DNA of 64,000 nucleotides from Asaia bogorensis NBRC 16594 (GTDB taxonomy: Bacteria; Pseudomonadota; Alphaproteobacteria; Acetobacterales; Acetobacteraceae), in assembly GCF_001547995.1 (NCBI RefSeq), contig NZ_AP014690.1, positions 649,501-713,500 on the forward strand, in the 5' to 3' direction. The notes beneath the pieces were generated by a model, which ran no database searches, had not been told where the DNA came from, and saw only the letters and a list, made by a program, of their open reading frames with translations. Shown in pieces: positions 55,834-64,000 of the stretch (its first letter is position 1; each line of letters starts with the position of its first letter). A program made the position numbers and the translations under genes.

Positions 55834-56358
55834 TTACTTGGCGGCTTCAAGAGCAGCAATAATCGCTTTCTTGGCCTCTTCTGGTCCTGCCCAGCCCGAG
55901 ACTTTGACCCACTTGTTAGGCTCGAGGTCCTTATAACGCTCGAAGAAGTGGCCGATTGCCTTCAGAGTGATTTCAGGCAGATCGTCGATCGTTTTTACAT
56001 CGGTATACTGCGTGTGGATCTTGTCGTGAGGCACGCAGATGATCTTTTCATCCTGTCCGCTTTCATCTTCCATCTTCAGCATGCCAATGGGGCGCGCACG
56101 AATGACCGCACCCGGAACGATCGGCCCCGGTGCCAGAACCAGTGCATCGGCCGGGTCGCCATCAGCAGCCAGCGTATTCGGAATGAAACCATACGCGGCC
56201 GGATAGTACATCGGGGTGAAAAGGAAGCGATCGACGAAAACGGCGCCGCTTTCCTTGTCCACTTCATATTTGACCGAAGAGCCCTGCGGGATCTCGATCA
56301 CGACATTGATGTCATCGGGAACGGATTTGCCGGGGGAGATCTTGCTGACGTCCATCAC
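55834..56358 (-). CDS. ppa: inorganic pyrophosphatase
   Basis: 174 residues, family I. It hydrolyses PPi to phosphate, pulling biosynthetic reactions forward. The signature is seen as DGDPADALVLAPGP near residue 66, with VVIEIPQGSSVKYEVDKESG and RFLFTPMYYPAAYGFIPNTL before it, and KVSGWAGPEEAKKAI near the end. All aspartates of the metal site are in place. An intrinsic terminator follows. Confidence 0.97.
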   Translation of the reverse strand: MMDVSKISPGKSVPDDINVVIEIPQGSSVKYEVDKESGAVFVDRFLFTPMYYPAAYGFIPNTLAADGDPADALVLAPGPIVPGAVIRARPIGMLKMEDESGQDEKIICVPHDKIHTQYTDVKTIDDLPEITLKAIGHFFERYKDLEPNKWVKVSGWAGPEEAKKAIIAALEAAK

Positions 56359-56508
56359 TACATGTCCTGGTGGGGGTGAATTGATCGCCTTATCTTAACC
56401 GCTCGTTTCCTCCCTGCACAGATGCCGTAACGTTATGTACCGTCCATGTTGTTCTATTGGTCACGGTTCTGGGCAGATGTGATAAGGATCATGCTCTTTG
56501 CCCGTGAT

Positions 56509-56838
56509 TTACCGATCAACATGGCCCAGATCACGCTCCGGGGCGATCACGTCGCGAACGCGCTGCTTGATGTCCTTGGGGCCGGGGAAACCCCCGTCGC
56601 GCTTGCGCTCCCAGATCAGATGATCACCCGCCATGATACTGAAGTGCCCCCCGGTATCGGGAATGAGGGCGACTTCTGCCAGCTCAGTGCCGAAGGTCTG
56701 CAGCAATTCCTGGGCGATCCAGGCGGAGCGTAACATCCAGTTGCATTGGGTGCAGTAGCGTATCGCAATACGTATCCCGGCCGAGGGGAGGGAAGAGGGG
56801 AGCGGCATGGGGCTTTGTGCTGTCGTATTGTCTGGCAT
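56509..56838 (-). CDS. SelT/SelW/SelH (Rdx)-family protein, cysteine form
   Basis: 109 residues. ATG 56838 is preceded by AGGGA; an upstream ATG at 56856 is less well placed. The thioredoxin-like CxxC motif is in IRYCTQCNWMLRSAWIAQEL, followed by VALIPDTGGHFSI and RDGGFPGPKDIKQRVRDV, the conserved Rdx core. The redox site is Cys-x-x-Cys, with no selenocysteine codon. It is probably a small redox protein of the cytoplasm. No operon partner. Confidence 0.88.
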   Translation of the reverse strand: MPDNTTAQSPMPLPSSLPSAGIRIAIRYCTQCNWMLRSAWIAQELLQTFGTELAEVALIPDTGGHFSIMAGDHLIWERKRDGGFPGPKDIKQRVRDVIAPERDLGHVDR

Positions 56839-56906
56839 CGTTATTGTCCCTGTCATGACCGTCCGATCAGGTCGTCTTTTGATTTGTAGGAAGATTTAAG
56901 AATGGG

Positions 56907-57104
56907 TCAGGGTGGAAACCAGTCATATCTTGTTGCTCGTGCAATACCCGTGTCCTGAAGCACGACGATCGTGCGAGGCTGGGGAGATGCCTGTGATGCG
57001 GCGGGAGAGCTCTCGCAGGCAATGACAGACAAAATGACGAACAGACCTATTTCTTTGTCATGTCGTCTTGCAAATGGGGCCGAATTGCGCGATTTCCTGC
57101 ACAA
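56907..57104 (-). CDS. possible small lipoprotein (doubtful)
   Basis: 65-codon frame from TTG 57104. It has a basic start, a hydrophobic stretch IGLFVILSVIAC that could be a lipobox ending in VIAC, then a short Ser/Pro-rich tail (ESSPAASQASPQPRTIVVLQ). No good ribosome site is seen, and the start lies next to the tRNA-Ile gene on the other strand. It may be a chance ORF. Confidence 0.25.
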   Translation of the reverse strand: MCRKSRNSAPFARRHDKEIGLFVILSVIACESSPAASQASPQPRTIVVLQDTGIARATRYDWFPP

Positions 57105-57109
57105 CCTGT

Positions 57110-57183
57110 GCGCCTGTAGCTCAATTGGTTAGAGCAGGCCGCTCATAACGGCTTGGTTGCGGGTTCGAGTCCTGCCGGGCGCA
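57110..57183 (+). tRNA. tRNA-Ile2 (anticodon CAT, lysidine-modified)
   Basis: 74 bases, no encoded CCA. Acceptor GCGCCTG pairs with CGGGCGC, D arm GCTCAATTGGTTAGAGC, anticodon stem GGCCG/CGGCT around loop CTCATAA, T arm GCGGGTTCGAGTCCTGC. The CAT anticodon could mean Met, but the overall sequence matches the alphaproteobacterial Ile2 type (TAGCTCAATTGGTTAGAGCA ... TTGGTTGC), whose C34 is converted to lysidine by TilS and reads AUA. Confidence 0.85.
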
Positions 57184-57266
57184 GGGGTTTTTACGCTCCT
57201 ATGCGGAGCGCACTCGAGCCGCGTTCTCGTCCTATTCCGTCCGACCATTCCATCAGGAGATCCGTC

Positions 57267-58946
57267 ATGGCCGCCTATCAGTATGTCTATGTCATGAAGG
57301 ACCTGACGAAGGCCTATCCCGGGGGCCGTGAGGTCTTCAAGGGTATCACCCTGTCCTTCCTTCCCGGCGTCAAAATCGGTGTGCTCGGCGTCAACGGCGC
57401 CGGTAAATCGACTCTGCTCAAGATCATGGCCGGTATCGAAAAGGAATATGGCGGTGAGGCCTGGGGCGCTGAAGGCGCGCGCATCGGTTATCTAGAGCAG
57501 GAGCCCAAGCTCGACGAGTCCCTGACCGTCGGTGAGAACGTGGCACTCGGCTTCGGTGACCTGAAGCACGCGGTGGATCGCTTCAACGAGATCTCGATGG
57601 CTTTTGCTGAGCCGATGACCGACGATGAAATGACCGCGCTTCTGGCCGAACAGGCCGAATTGCAGGAAAAGATCGACGCTGGCGATGGCTGGGAGCTGGA
57701 CCGCAAGCTCGAGATCGCTCTTGAAGCCCTGCGCTGCCCGCCTGCTGATAGCCCTGTCACCATGCTTTCTGGTGGTGAGCGCCGTCGCGTGGCGCTGTGC
57801 CGCCTGCTGCTCGAAAAGCCCGACCTGCTGCTGCTCGACGAACCGACCAACCATCTCGATGCCGAGAGCGTGGCTTGGCTCGAAAAGACCCTGCGCGACT
57901 ATCAGGGCACCGTCATGGTCATTACCCATGACCGCTACTTCCTCGACAATGTCACGAACTGGATTCTCGAAATCGAGCGCGGTCGTGGTTATCCGTTCGA
58001 AGGCAATTACTCTTCCTGGCTGACCCAGAAGCGCAAGCGTCTGGCTCAGGAAGAGAAGGAAGAGAGCTCGCGCCAGCGAGCCCTTGCCGCCGAGCAGGAG
58101 TGGATCAGCGCCTCGCCGAAGGCCCGTCAGGCCAAGAGCAAGGCCCGTATCACCAAGTACGAGGAAATGCTGGCCGCCAGTCAGGAGCGTGCCGGTGGCA
58201 CGGCCGATATCGTCATCACCCCCGGCCCCCGTCTGGGTGGCACGGTCATCGAGGCGGAGAATCTCTCCAAGGGCTTCGGCGATCGTCTGCTGATCGACGG
58301 CTTGAACTTCAAGCTGCCGCCGGGTGGTATCGTGGGTGTGATCGGGCCGAACGGTGCGGGTAAGTCCACGCTGTTCAAGATGATCACGGGTCAGGACCAG
58401 CCGGATGGCGGTGCACTCAAGATCGGTGACACGGTCAAGCTCGGCTATGTCGATCAGTCACGCGACTCGCTCGATGACAGCAAGACGGTGTGGGAAGAAA
58501 TCTCGGGCGGCACGGATGTCATCCAGTTGGGCAAGCGCACGGTGCCGTCACGCGCCTATGTCGGGGCCTTCAACTTCAAGGGCTCCGATCAGCAAAAGCG
58601 CGTCGGCGTGCTGTCGGGTGGTGAGCGCAACCGCGTGCATCTGGCCAAGATGCTCAAGAAGGACAGCAATGTCATTCTGCTCGACGAACCGACCAACGAT
58701 CTCGATGTCGACACGCTGCGTGCACTCGAAGACGCTCTTGCCGAATTCGCCGGTTGCGCCGTGGTCATCTCGCATGATCGCTGGTTCCTCGACCGTCTGG
58801 CCACGCATATCCTCGCCTTCGAGGGTGATAGCCATGTCGAATGGTTCGAGGGTAACTTCCAGGATTATGAAGAAGACAAGCGTCGTCGCCTTGGCCCGGA
58901 TTCGACCGAACCGAGCCGTATCAAGTATCGCCCCATCGCACGCTAA
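57267..58946 (+). CDS. ettA: ABC-F translation factor, energy-dependent translational throttle
   Basis: 559 residues, start ATG 57267 after AGGAGA at 57255-57260. Two soluble ATPase halves, no membrane segments: Walker [17 protein letters not shown] with signature [17 protein letters not shown], and Walker [17 protein letters not shown] with signature [17 protein letters not shown]. The EttA arm and linker ([20 protein letters not shown]) lie between. EttA binds the ribosomal E site and gates the first peptide bond in response to ADP/ATP. Confidence 0.95.
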   Translation: MAAYQYVYVMKDLTKAYPGGREVFKGITLSFLPGVKIGVLGVNGAGKSTLLKIMAGIEKEYGGEAWGAEGARIGYLEQEPKLDESLTVGENVALGFGDLKHAVDRFNEISMAFAEPMTDDEMTALLAEQAELQEKIDAGDGWELDRKLEIALEALRCPPADSPVTMLSGGERRRVALCRLLLEKPDLLLLDEPTNHLDAESVAWLEKTLRDYQGTVMVITHDRYFLDNVTNWILEIERGRGYPFEGNYSSWLTQKRKRLAQEEKEESSRQRALAAEQEWISASPKARQAKSKARITKYEEMLAASQERAGGTADIVITPGPRLGGTVIEAENLSKGFGDRLLIDGLNFKLPPGGIVGVIGPNGAGKSTLFKMITGQDQPDGGALKIGDTVKLGYVDQSRDSLDDSKTVWEEISGGTDVIQLGKRTVPSRAYVGAFNFKGSDQQKRVGVLSGGERNRVHLAKMLKKDSNVILLDEPTNDLDVDTLRALEDALAEFAGCAVVISHDRWFLDRLATHILAFEGDSHVEWFEGNFQDYEEDKRRRLGPDSTEPSRIKYRPIAR

Positions 58947-59014
58947 GGGATGAAGATGTCGGAGCTGTTCATCTCTGACATCTCTCTTGCCGATGTCATG
59001 ACCGGGTACGCATC

Positions 59015-59533
59015 GTGACGCTTGGCCGTCAGATACGGACCCAGCGGCTCGTGCTGCAGCCCGTAAGCTGGCACGATATGCAGGACATGATTCGCCTCAA
59101 GACCAATGGCGCCTCATTCGGGCGTATGCTGGGGGGTGTCCGCTCGCTCCGGCAGGTTGAGGACGAAATGGCCGATGACCTCGCTTTCTGGGCAAAGCGC
59201 GGCATCGGTATTTTTACCATTCGCGAAAATAATCGCTTCGTGGGTATCACGGGGTTGCATGAGCGTCCGGACGGGCGCGGCCTGGGCCTGCGCTTCGCCC
59301 TGGTACCCGAGGCCGCCGGGCGTGGTATTGCGCGCGAGGCAGCGGGCGCTGCGCTGCGTTTTGCGCTGGATGCCGGCGTCGAACGCGTGGTGGGCGTCAC
59401 CCGCGAGGACAACATGCCCTCACGCATCGTGCTGGGCAGTATCGGCATGCACCATGTGGAAAGCTTCGAGCGCGATGGTTATCTGATGCTCGTTTATGAA
59501 ATCAGGCAGGACAAGCAACCTGCTTTGACCTAA
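59015..59533 (+). CDS. GNAT-family N-acetyltransferase
   Basis: 172 residues, start GTG 59015. RTQRLVLQPVSWHDMQDMIR opens the RimJ/RimL-like type. The acetyl-CoA site reads VPEAAGRGIAREAAGAALRF near residue 95, followed by VVGVTREDNMPSRIVLGSIG, the usual ending motif. It acetylates an unknown amine, possibly a ribosomal protein or small molecule. Its stop overlaps the remnant stop of the convergent metallophosphoesterase pseudogene. Confidence 0.87.
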   Translation: MTLGRQIRTQRLVLQPVSWHDMQDMIRLKTNGASFGRMLGGVRSLRQVEDEMADDLAFWAKRGIGIFTIRENNRFVGITGLHERPDGRGLGLRFALVPEAAGRGIAREAAGAALRFALDAGVERVVGVTREDNMPSRIVLGSIGMHHVESFERDGYLMLVYEIRQDKQPALT

Positions 59534-60232
59534 GGGCGCTCCGTACGCAGTGCCTTGGCCCAGTCTGGCCGGCCATTTCTTTCTGCAGTTTGTGCCGCCT
59601 CTTCCCAGTCATAGGCGACTATATGGAAGCTGGCAGCCTAGTTGCCGTTTGCGCCGTGAAGTAGCGCGTAACGCGCGTGCGGAGAGACATTGCTGATCTG
59701 CTGAGGGAACGGTTCGTTATCCTCATAGCCAGGCAGGCCCGCGCTAGCGGGATTGAGTACCAGTCTCCCTTTTCCGAAGGCCACCTCGCGCTGGATATGG
59801 GGATGACCGCACAGGATGAGGCGGGCGACGATTTCTGCCCGCGTAGCGGGACGCAGGCCCCCGACCGCGACAGTTTCAAGGAAATAGGCGGTGTCGCTGA
59901 TGGGGGTGCCATGAATGAGAAAAATATCGCTTTCCAGCCGAAGCGTTGCCGGAAGCCTCGTCATCCAGTCGAAATGATGAGGGGCGAGGGCCCGGCAGGT
60001 AAAGCAGTCGGGCGCTCCCATCTCATGAAATGATTGCGTGAGAAGCTGCCGCTCGTGATTGCCAGCTATGGCAGTCGGGGCGAGGGAGATCAGTCTTTCG
60101 GCTGTTTCGAAGGGCAGGCGCGGACCAGAGAAATGATCGCCCAGAATGACCGGCTGGTCGACGCTGTGCAGGGCGCAATCTGCCAGGACGGCATCAAGTG
60201 CCGTGTATGTCCGAAAGGGTGGTTATTTTCAT
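59530..60232 (-). pseudogene. metallophosphoesterase pseudogene (frameshift plus in-frame stop)
   Basis: ATG 60232 starts MKITTLSDIHG, the metal-binding opening of a calcineurin-like phosphoesterase, and meets TGA at 60196. The rest continues in another frame as ALDAVLADCALHS, then LGDHFSGP, GNHERQLL and CGHPHIQREV, all typical of the family. The NLP-like residues expected after HG are missing, pointing to a small deletion that broke the frame. A TAG at 59638 then interrupts the end: the frame carries on with FHIVAYDWEEAAQTAERNGR and stops at 59530, where family members normally end. Two independent lesions argue against a sequencing error. Confidence 0.85.
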
Positions 60233-60286
60233 GAAGCAGGTCTTTTCGTCGGGAGCGTCACAACTCCCGACGAAAAGGATGTGTCA

Positions 60287-60904
60287 TCAGTGACGATGCG
60301 AGAGCTGACGCTCGAGTGCGCTGATCAGTGTAGCGACATTGCCGCCATTGCGGGCGAGATAGGAGCTGTAATCCTGACGCTGGGTCAGACGCAGGCTCGT
60401 TCCCTCGCCAATCATGTCGACAATCTTCATGCCGCCGTCATGGGCGATCAGAAGGCCCATATCGGCAACCGGCTGACCGGGGCGCATGATCTGGGCGCTG
60501 ACGAGTTCACCGTTGGGGGTGTTGGTCTCGCCGGTCACCTTGAAGCTCACGCCGCGATAGTCACCGATCTTGTCCGTAACGGCATTGACCAGAACCTGAT
60601 GGAATAGCTTCAAATACTGGGCCTGCTGATCAGGGGTGGCCGTGCGCCAGTAACGTCCCAGGCAGAACTTGCCGATGGTGGCGATGTCCACATTGCTTTG
60701 CAGCAGGGGCAGAACTTCGGCCTTCTTCTCAGCCAGGCCCTTGTCGCTGTTGATGATCCCGACGAGCTTGCTACCGAAAGCCGTCACGAAGCCCTGTGCA
60801 TCTTCAGCATGGGCCGGTGTGGACAGGGCTGCGACGGAAACGAGCGCTGTGGTCAGAACGCCAAGCGCTGCGCGACGAGAGAAAGAGATGCAGGTTTTGA
60901 ACAT
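60287..60904 (-). CDS. mlaC: MlaC-family phospholipid-binding periplasmic protein
   Basis: 205 residues with signal peptide (ALGVLTTALVSVAALSTPAHA). The MlaC/Ttg2D body is seen as ATIGKFCLGRYWRTATPDQQ and FHQVLVNAVTDKIGDYRGVS. Related Acetobacteraceae proteins are sometimes annotated as HpnM, linked to hopanoids. In the Mla pathway this protein ferries phospholipid between the outer-membrane MlaA complex and the inner-membrane MlaFEDB. It follows mlaA after 12 bases and is presumably in the same transcript; mlaFED are not in the window. Confidence 0.88.
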   Translation of the reverse strand: MFKTCISFSRRAALGVLTTALVSVAALSTPAHAEDAQGFVTAFGSKLVGIINSDKGLAEKKAEVLPLLQSNVDIATIGKFCLGRYWRTATPDQQAQYLKLFHQVLVNAVTDKIGDYRGVSFKVTGETNTPNGELVSAQIMRPGQPVADMGLLIAHDGGMKIVDMIGEGTSLRLTQRQDYSSYLARNGGNVATLISALERQLSHRH

Positions 60905-60916
60905 GTCGGGAGGTCC

Positions 60917-61762
60917 TTAATTGTACCAGTCCGGCACGGTCGCCCGGTGGTCGTTGCGGAGCGAGTCAACCTGGCTGGCGCGGTTCTGCTGCCAGGCGCT
61001 ACGAATAAACGCGTACGGATCGAGTGAATCCTGCTCGACCTGATCGATCTCGTCAATATGAGACGAGAATCCGCCCAGCACGCCAGCGACGTTATAGGCC
61101 CAGTTGAAGGTCAGCAGGCCATAGCCGCGTGGCACGTAGTTGATGGGCGACAGGCCCTGAGCGATGGCGTAACCGCCAGCATCGCGCAGCGTGTTGGGGC
61201 CGAGGCCCGGCAGGAAGAGATAGGGGCCGCTCGGTACGCCCCATGTCGCCAGCGTCAGACCCGGATCGCTGTCATGATGCGGATAGCCCAGCGATGTTGC
61301 AACGTCGATAAACCCGGCAGCGCCAAGTGTCATGTTGATGACATAACGCATGAAGTCATCACCAGCGCGGCGTGGCTTGCCGGCGCCGACATCACTGAAA
61401 AAGACCGTTGGCATGTACCATGTCTGGTTCAGGTTATCGATCGAGTTGCGGATCGGCTTAGGTACCGCCCAGGCCCAGGCCTTGCCCACCGGACGCAGCG
61501 CGTGATGATAGGCCCACATCTGGATGCCATACATCTTGCGGTTGACCGGCTCGTAGGGGTCGTTGGCTTCCTTGTAGTCCGCCAGCGCCTCGGGATCTTT
61601 CGGCGGCGGGTTGCGCCAGCTTGCGCAGGCACTCAGGGAGAGAAGGGCGCTCAGCCCGATGAGAACACGGCCGCCCTTGCGCTGCTCGCGCCGTCTCTTA
61701 CGGCTTGAATCGGCAGTTCCGGCTGTTGGCCGGTTATCGGAATCACCTAGCGGTGCGGTCAT
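60917..61762 (-). CDS. mlaA: MlaA/VacJ-family outer-membrane lipoprotein
   Basis: 281 residues from ATG 61762, preceded by GGGGA. A long basic N-terminus (SSRKRRREQRKGGRVLIG) leads to the lipobox LSLSACASW, lipidation at the cysteine near residue 46. The VacJ body shows ANDPYEPVNRKMYGIQMWAY, FINMTLG-type GDDFMRYVINMTLGAAGFID, and GPYLFLPGLGPNTLRDAGG. It removes mislocalised phospholipid from the outer leaflet with the MlaC protein encoded next. Confidence 0.92.
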   Translation of the reverse strand: MTAPLGDSDNRPTAGTADSSRKRRREQRKGGRVLIGLSALLSLSACASWRNPPPKDPEALADYKEANDPYEPVNRKMYGIQMWAYHHALRPVGKAWAWAVPKPIRNSIDNLNQTWYMPTVFFSDVGAGKPRRAGDDFMRYVINMTLGAAGFIDVATSLGYPHHDSDPGLTLATWGVPSGPYLFLPGLGPNTLRDAGGYAIAQGLSPINYVPRGYGLLTFNWAYNVAGVLGGFSSHIDEIDQVEQDSLDPYAFIRSAWQQNRASQVDSLRNDHRATVPDWYN

Positions 61763-62121
61763 CGCAATCCCCAAGTCGTGTCAGCGCGCTCGGTCGCGCC
61801 ACATACTGCGCACCTGCTCACGATCGTTTATCCGGAGCCGTCACTCAACTCCGGTCCTGTTACCTCATCGCGTCCTCCACAATTCAGCAGGAAACGTTCT
61901 CTCCGACGGGGAGAGAATGTCCGTGCTGTCTCGCGACAGACGCAGCATCGTGGTTTTCTAGCACGATGTCTGTCAGACGCCAGACCGTAGATGCCAACTC
62001 ATGCCGTATGCGTAGCGTTTGAGGTGGGCTGCGGTTGAGGAAAATGAACTTTATATACTTTGACACAGATCATTTCTCCGACCAGTGTGGCGGCGAATCA
62101 ACAGATGGAAGCACCTTGTCC
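61763..62121. other. divergent intergenic region between mlaA and the aldose epimerase
   Basis: About 360 bp, no gene. It contains an 8-bp hairpin (TTCTCTCC/GGAGAGAA, 61897-61917). A larger hairpin follows at 61943-61979 (GACAGA and CATCGTG pairing with CACGATG and TCTGTC, one bulge). An AT-rich stretch with TTTATATACTTTGAC lies near 62050 and is a likely promoter for the epimerase. Functions of the hairpins are unknown. Confidence 0.4.
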
Positions 62122-63273
62122 ATGAAAGCATTAGTGAAGAGCGCCGTATGTCTGGTGGCGCTTGCGGGGATAATGGACGGTGCGGCGCAGGCTGCGCCAG
62201 CTGTGACGGTCCAGCCCTGGGGCAAGACTCCTGCCGGTGAGGATGTCAAAATCATCACCCTGACCAACGATCATGCGATGACGGTCCGTGTCATCACCTA
62301 TGGCGGCATCATCCAGTCTGTGGAAGCACCGGACCGTGCAGGTCATGTGCAGGATCTGGTCCTGGGCTTCGGCACGCTTGAGGGCTACACGAAGGACTCG
62401 GCTGAGGGCGGCCTGTTTTTCGGGGCCATGATCGGCCGTTACGCCAATCGTCTGGCTCATGGCACCTTCACCATTGATGGCAAGAGCTATCATACGGATC
62501 TGACCGACCCGCCAAACGCCCTGCATGGTGGAAAAATCGGTTTCGACAAGCATGTCTGGACGCTGGTGGACACGAAAAAGAACGCCAAGGGTGCTTCGGT
62601 CACGCTGCGCCTTGTCAGCCCCAATGGCGATCAGGGTTTCCCCGGCACGCTCACGACCAGCGTGACGTACACGCTGGATGAAAACAACGCGCTCAGCCTG
62701 CACTATCAGGCGACAACCGATGCGCCGACCGTGCTGAACCTGACCAATCATTCCTACTGGAACCTGAATGGCGAGGGTTCGGGCTCGATCGAGAACGAGG
62801 TCATGCAGATCAACGCCGAGCGTTATACCCCGACCGACGGCACCTCGATCCCGACGGGCGAGCTGGCCACAGTGGCGGGAACGCCGCTTGATTTCCGCAA
62901 GCCCATGCGGATCGGTGATCATCTGCGCAGCGACTTTGCTCAGATGCTGATTGCTCGTGGCTATGACCATAACTGGATTGTCGATGGTGCCTACGGCAAA
63001 GCCCCGCGGCCTGCTGCGGTGATTTTCGATCCGGCCTCGGGTCGCACGCTCGAGGTCTCGACCAACCAGCCGGGATTGCAGGTCTACACCTCCAATTCGC
63101 TAACCGGGAAATATGCCGGTATCTCCCATCGGGCCTATCGTCAGACCGACGCGCTGGCCCTTGAAGCCGAGCATTATCCCGACAGCCCGAACCATCCGTC
63201 CTTCCCGACCACGGAACTCCGTCCGGGGCAGAAGTTCGACTACACGACCATCTTCAAGCTCGGAACCCGCTAA
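62122..63273 (+). CDS. exported aldose 1-epimerase (GalM family)
   Basis: 383 residues. ATG 62122 gives a signal peptide, ALVKSAVCLVALAGIMDGAA then AQAAP, so the enzyme is periplasmic. The mutarotase fold shows ITYGGIIQSVEAPDRAGHVQ, GAMIGRYANRLAHGTF, the catalytic histidine region NLTNHSYWNLNGEG near residue 210, and the catalytic glutamate near LALEAEHYPDSPNHPSFP. It interconverts alpha and beta anomers of aldoses. In acetic acid bacteria, periplasmic mutarotases would supply the right anomer to membrane sugar dehydrogenases (inference). Confidence 0.92.
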   Translation: MKALVKSAVCLVALAGIMDGAAQAAPAVTVQPWGKTPAGEDVKIITLTNDHAMTVRVITYGGIIQSVEAPDRAGHVQDLVLGFGTLEGYTKDSAEGGLFFGAMIGRYANRLAHGTFTIDGKSYHTDLTDPPNALHGGKIGFDKHVWTLVDTKKNAKGASVTLRLVSPNGDQGFPGTLTTSVTYTLDENNALSLHYQATTDAPTVLNLTNHSYWNLNGEGSGSIENEVMQINAERYTPTDGTSIPTGELATVAGTPLDFRKPMRIGDHLRSDFAQMLIARGYDHNWIVDGAYGKAPRPAAVIFDPASGRTLEVSTNQPGLQVYTSNSLTGKYAGISHRAYRQTDALALEAEHYPDSPNHPSFPTTELRPGQKFDYTTIFKLGTR

Positions 63274-63297
63274 GCTTCCTGCGGCCCGACCCGAAAG

Positions 63298-63332
63298 AAC
63301 CCTGCATGTCTCCGGGCGTGCGGGGTTTTTTT
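63298..63332 (+). terminator. intrinsic terminator of the aldose epimerase
   Basis: AACCCTGCATG pairs with CGTGCGGGGTT (11 bp, two G-T), 8-base loop, then seven T (63326-63332). Confidence 0.85.
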
Positions 63333-63636
63333 ACGCCTGGTGCTACGGCCACAGGGCTTGGGAGGCACGGCGTTCACGGTCTCAGGAGCCCTGATCTGGT
63401 CCCGTCATGCCGTGGGTACGTCGCTATGCGTCATGCCGGTGGCGTCGATGGAAGCCGTATTCATGTTCGCCATGCAGGTCGCGCCGTGTGATGAACAGGC
63501 CACGATTGGCCGCAAGATGCAGCACCGTCAGACGCGCGCCTGAACGGCCTGTCTGCGGGTCGATCACGCTGGCCACCCGATGTTTGACCTCGAGTTCCAG
63601 AGGCCGCTCGAATTCCACTGCCAGCCGGTGACTGCG
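63333..63636. other. intergenic region with an unassigned minus-strand frame
   Basis: The minus-strand frame of the TSUP gene stays open after its TGA for about 70 codons, to 63424, with GC-rich third positions (segments such as EVKHRVASVIDPQTGRSG). No ribosome site is seen. It may be a gene remnant or chance. Confidence 0.3.
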
Positions 63637-64000
63637 TCATGTCATGGCCAGTTCCGTCTCGCCATGGGCGCGCCCGTAGCTAAGCGACATCGCATCCTTC
63701 TGAACAATCTGGTGGGCAGCACCGCTCAGCATAAGAACTCCTGCCACCGCAGCCGCAGCATGGCCGATCCGGCAAAACTGGGCGTGGGTCAGCAGAGGCA
63801 GGACCCACTGTGTCACCTTGATAGCGGCCAGCGCTGCGACACCAACGCAAACCCCAGCCAGAAAGACCCCGCGATCAAACAGGCCGAACTGCGCGTAAAG
63901 CACCAGCTTGATGGCATGAAGCAGCACCTCATTGGCTGCGCGCGTGGCAATCAGTGCCTGCTTCTGCAGGCCCAGCTTCTGGTAGAACCGGTTGAAAAGG
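63637..64000 (-). CDS. TSUP (TauE/SafE)-family transporter, C-terminal part
   Basis: The frame is open from the right edge to TGA at 63637, so only the last 120 residues are seen. Hydrophobic segments FLAGVCVGVAALAAIKVTQW and HAAAAVAGVLMLSGAAHQIV, with FNRFYQKLGLQKQALIATRA before them, fit the C-terminal half of sulfite/organosulfonate exporter-type proteins. The substrate cannot be inferred. The protein ends ELAMT. Confidence 0.65.
   Translation of the reverse strand, partial: LFNRFYQKLGLQKQALIATRAANEVLLHAIKLVLYAQFGLFDRGVFLAGVCVGVAALAAIKVTQWVLPLLTHAQFCRIGHAAAAVAGVLMLSGAAHQIVQKDAMSLSYGRAHGETELAMT

Overview
The window reads as chromosomal DNA from an acetic acid bacterium (Acetobacteraceae; an Asaia- or Gluconobacter-like organism is my best guess). 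This rests on inference: GC-rich alphaproteobacterial coding, an OprB-type sugar porin, a short type-2 ArgC, a HisZ, MlaA/MlaC proteins, an exported aldose epimerase and a secreted Hint-domain protein with autotransporter-type repeats. Coding is dense, with about 50 genes on both strands, two tRNA genes, no CRISPR array, no rRNA and no recognisable insertion sequence.

Layout. 1-6 kb: two TetR-type regulators, each divergent from an enzyme gene (FAD monooxygenase; SDR), plus an exported DUF885 protein. 6.2-7.4 kb: a TibC/AAH-like protein O-heptosyltransferase with a four-cysteine finger. 7.6-13 kb: a five-gene chaperone-usher (Csu / spore-coat-U) pilus operon. 13.7-24 kb: housekeeping genes (mazG, an exported methyltransferase-like protein, amino acid permease, argC, a PAS-GGDEF-EAL protein, tRNA-Leu, serC-hisZ-purA). 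24.8-27.5 kb: a three-module strand-loop-strand/Hint surface protein behind an AT-rich upstream region. 27.6-33 kb: AraC regulator, 3-hydroxyisobutyrate-dehydrogenase-like enzyme, CPBP protease, rluD-rpoH. 33.2-35.4 kb: a glycosyltransferase gene put out of frame by a run of ten G. 35.5-42.4 kb: ArsR/alkene reductase pair, an outer-membrane barrel, a YdcF protein, metH. 43.2-54.1 kb: a secretion and glycosylation locus (type I ABC exporter, HlyD adaptor, Sel1-repeat protein, two-domain glycosyltransferase, an unknown protein, a further glycosyltransferase). 54-64 kb: OprB porin, ppa, a SelW-like protein, tRNA-Ile2(CAU), ettA, GNAT, a decayed metallophosphoesterase, mlaA-mlaC, aldose 1-epimerase and a partial TSUP transporter.

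How it may work together. The most interesting theme is the cell surface. The heptosyltransferase is of the kind that decorates strand-loop-strand repeats. The only protein in the window with such repeats ends in a Hint domain and not in an autotransporter barrel. A type I exporter locus with several glycosyltransferases lies about 16 kb further on. One more glycosyltransferase looks phase-variable. I propose a glycosylated, Hint-processed surface or secreted protein system with phase-variable decoration. The link between these loci is inference; each part is visible in the sequence.
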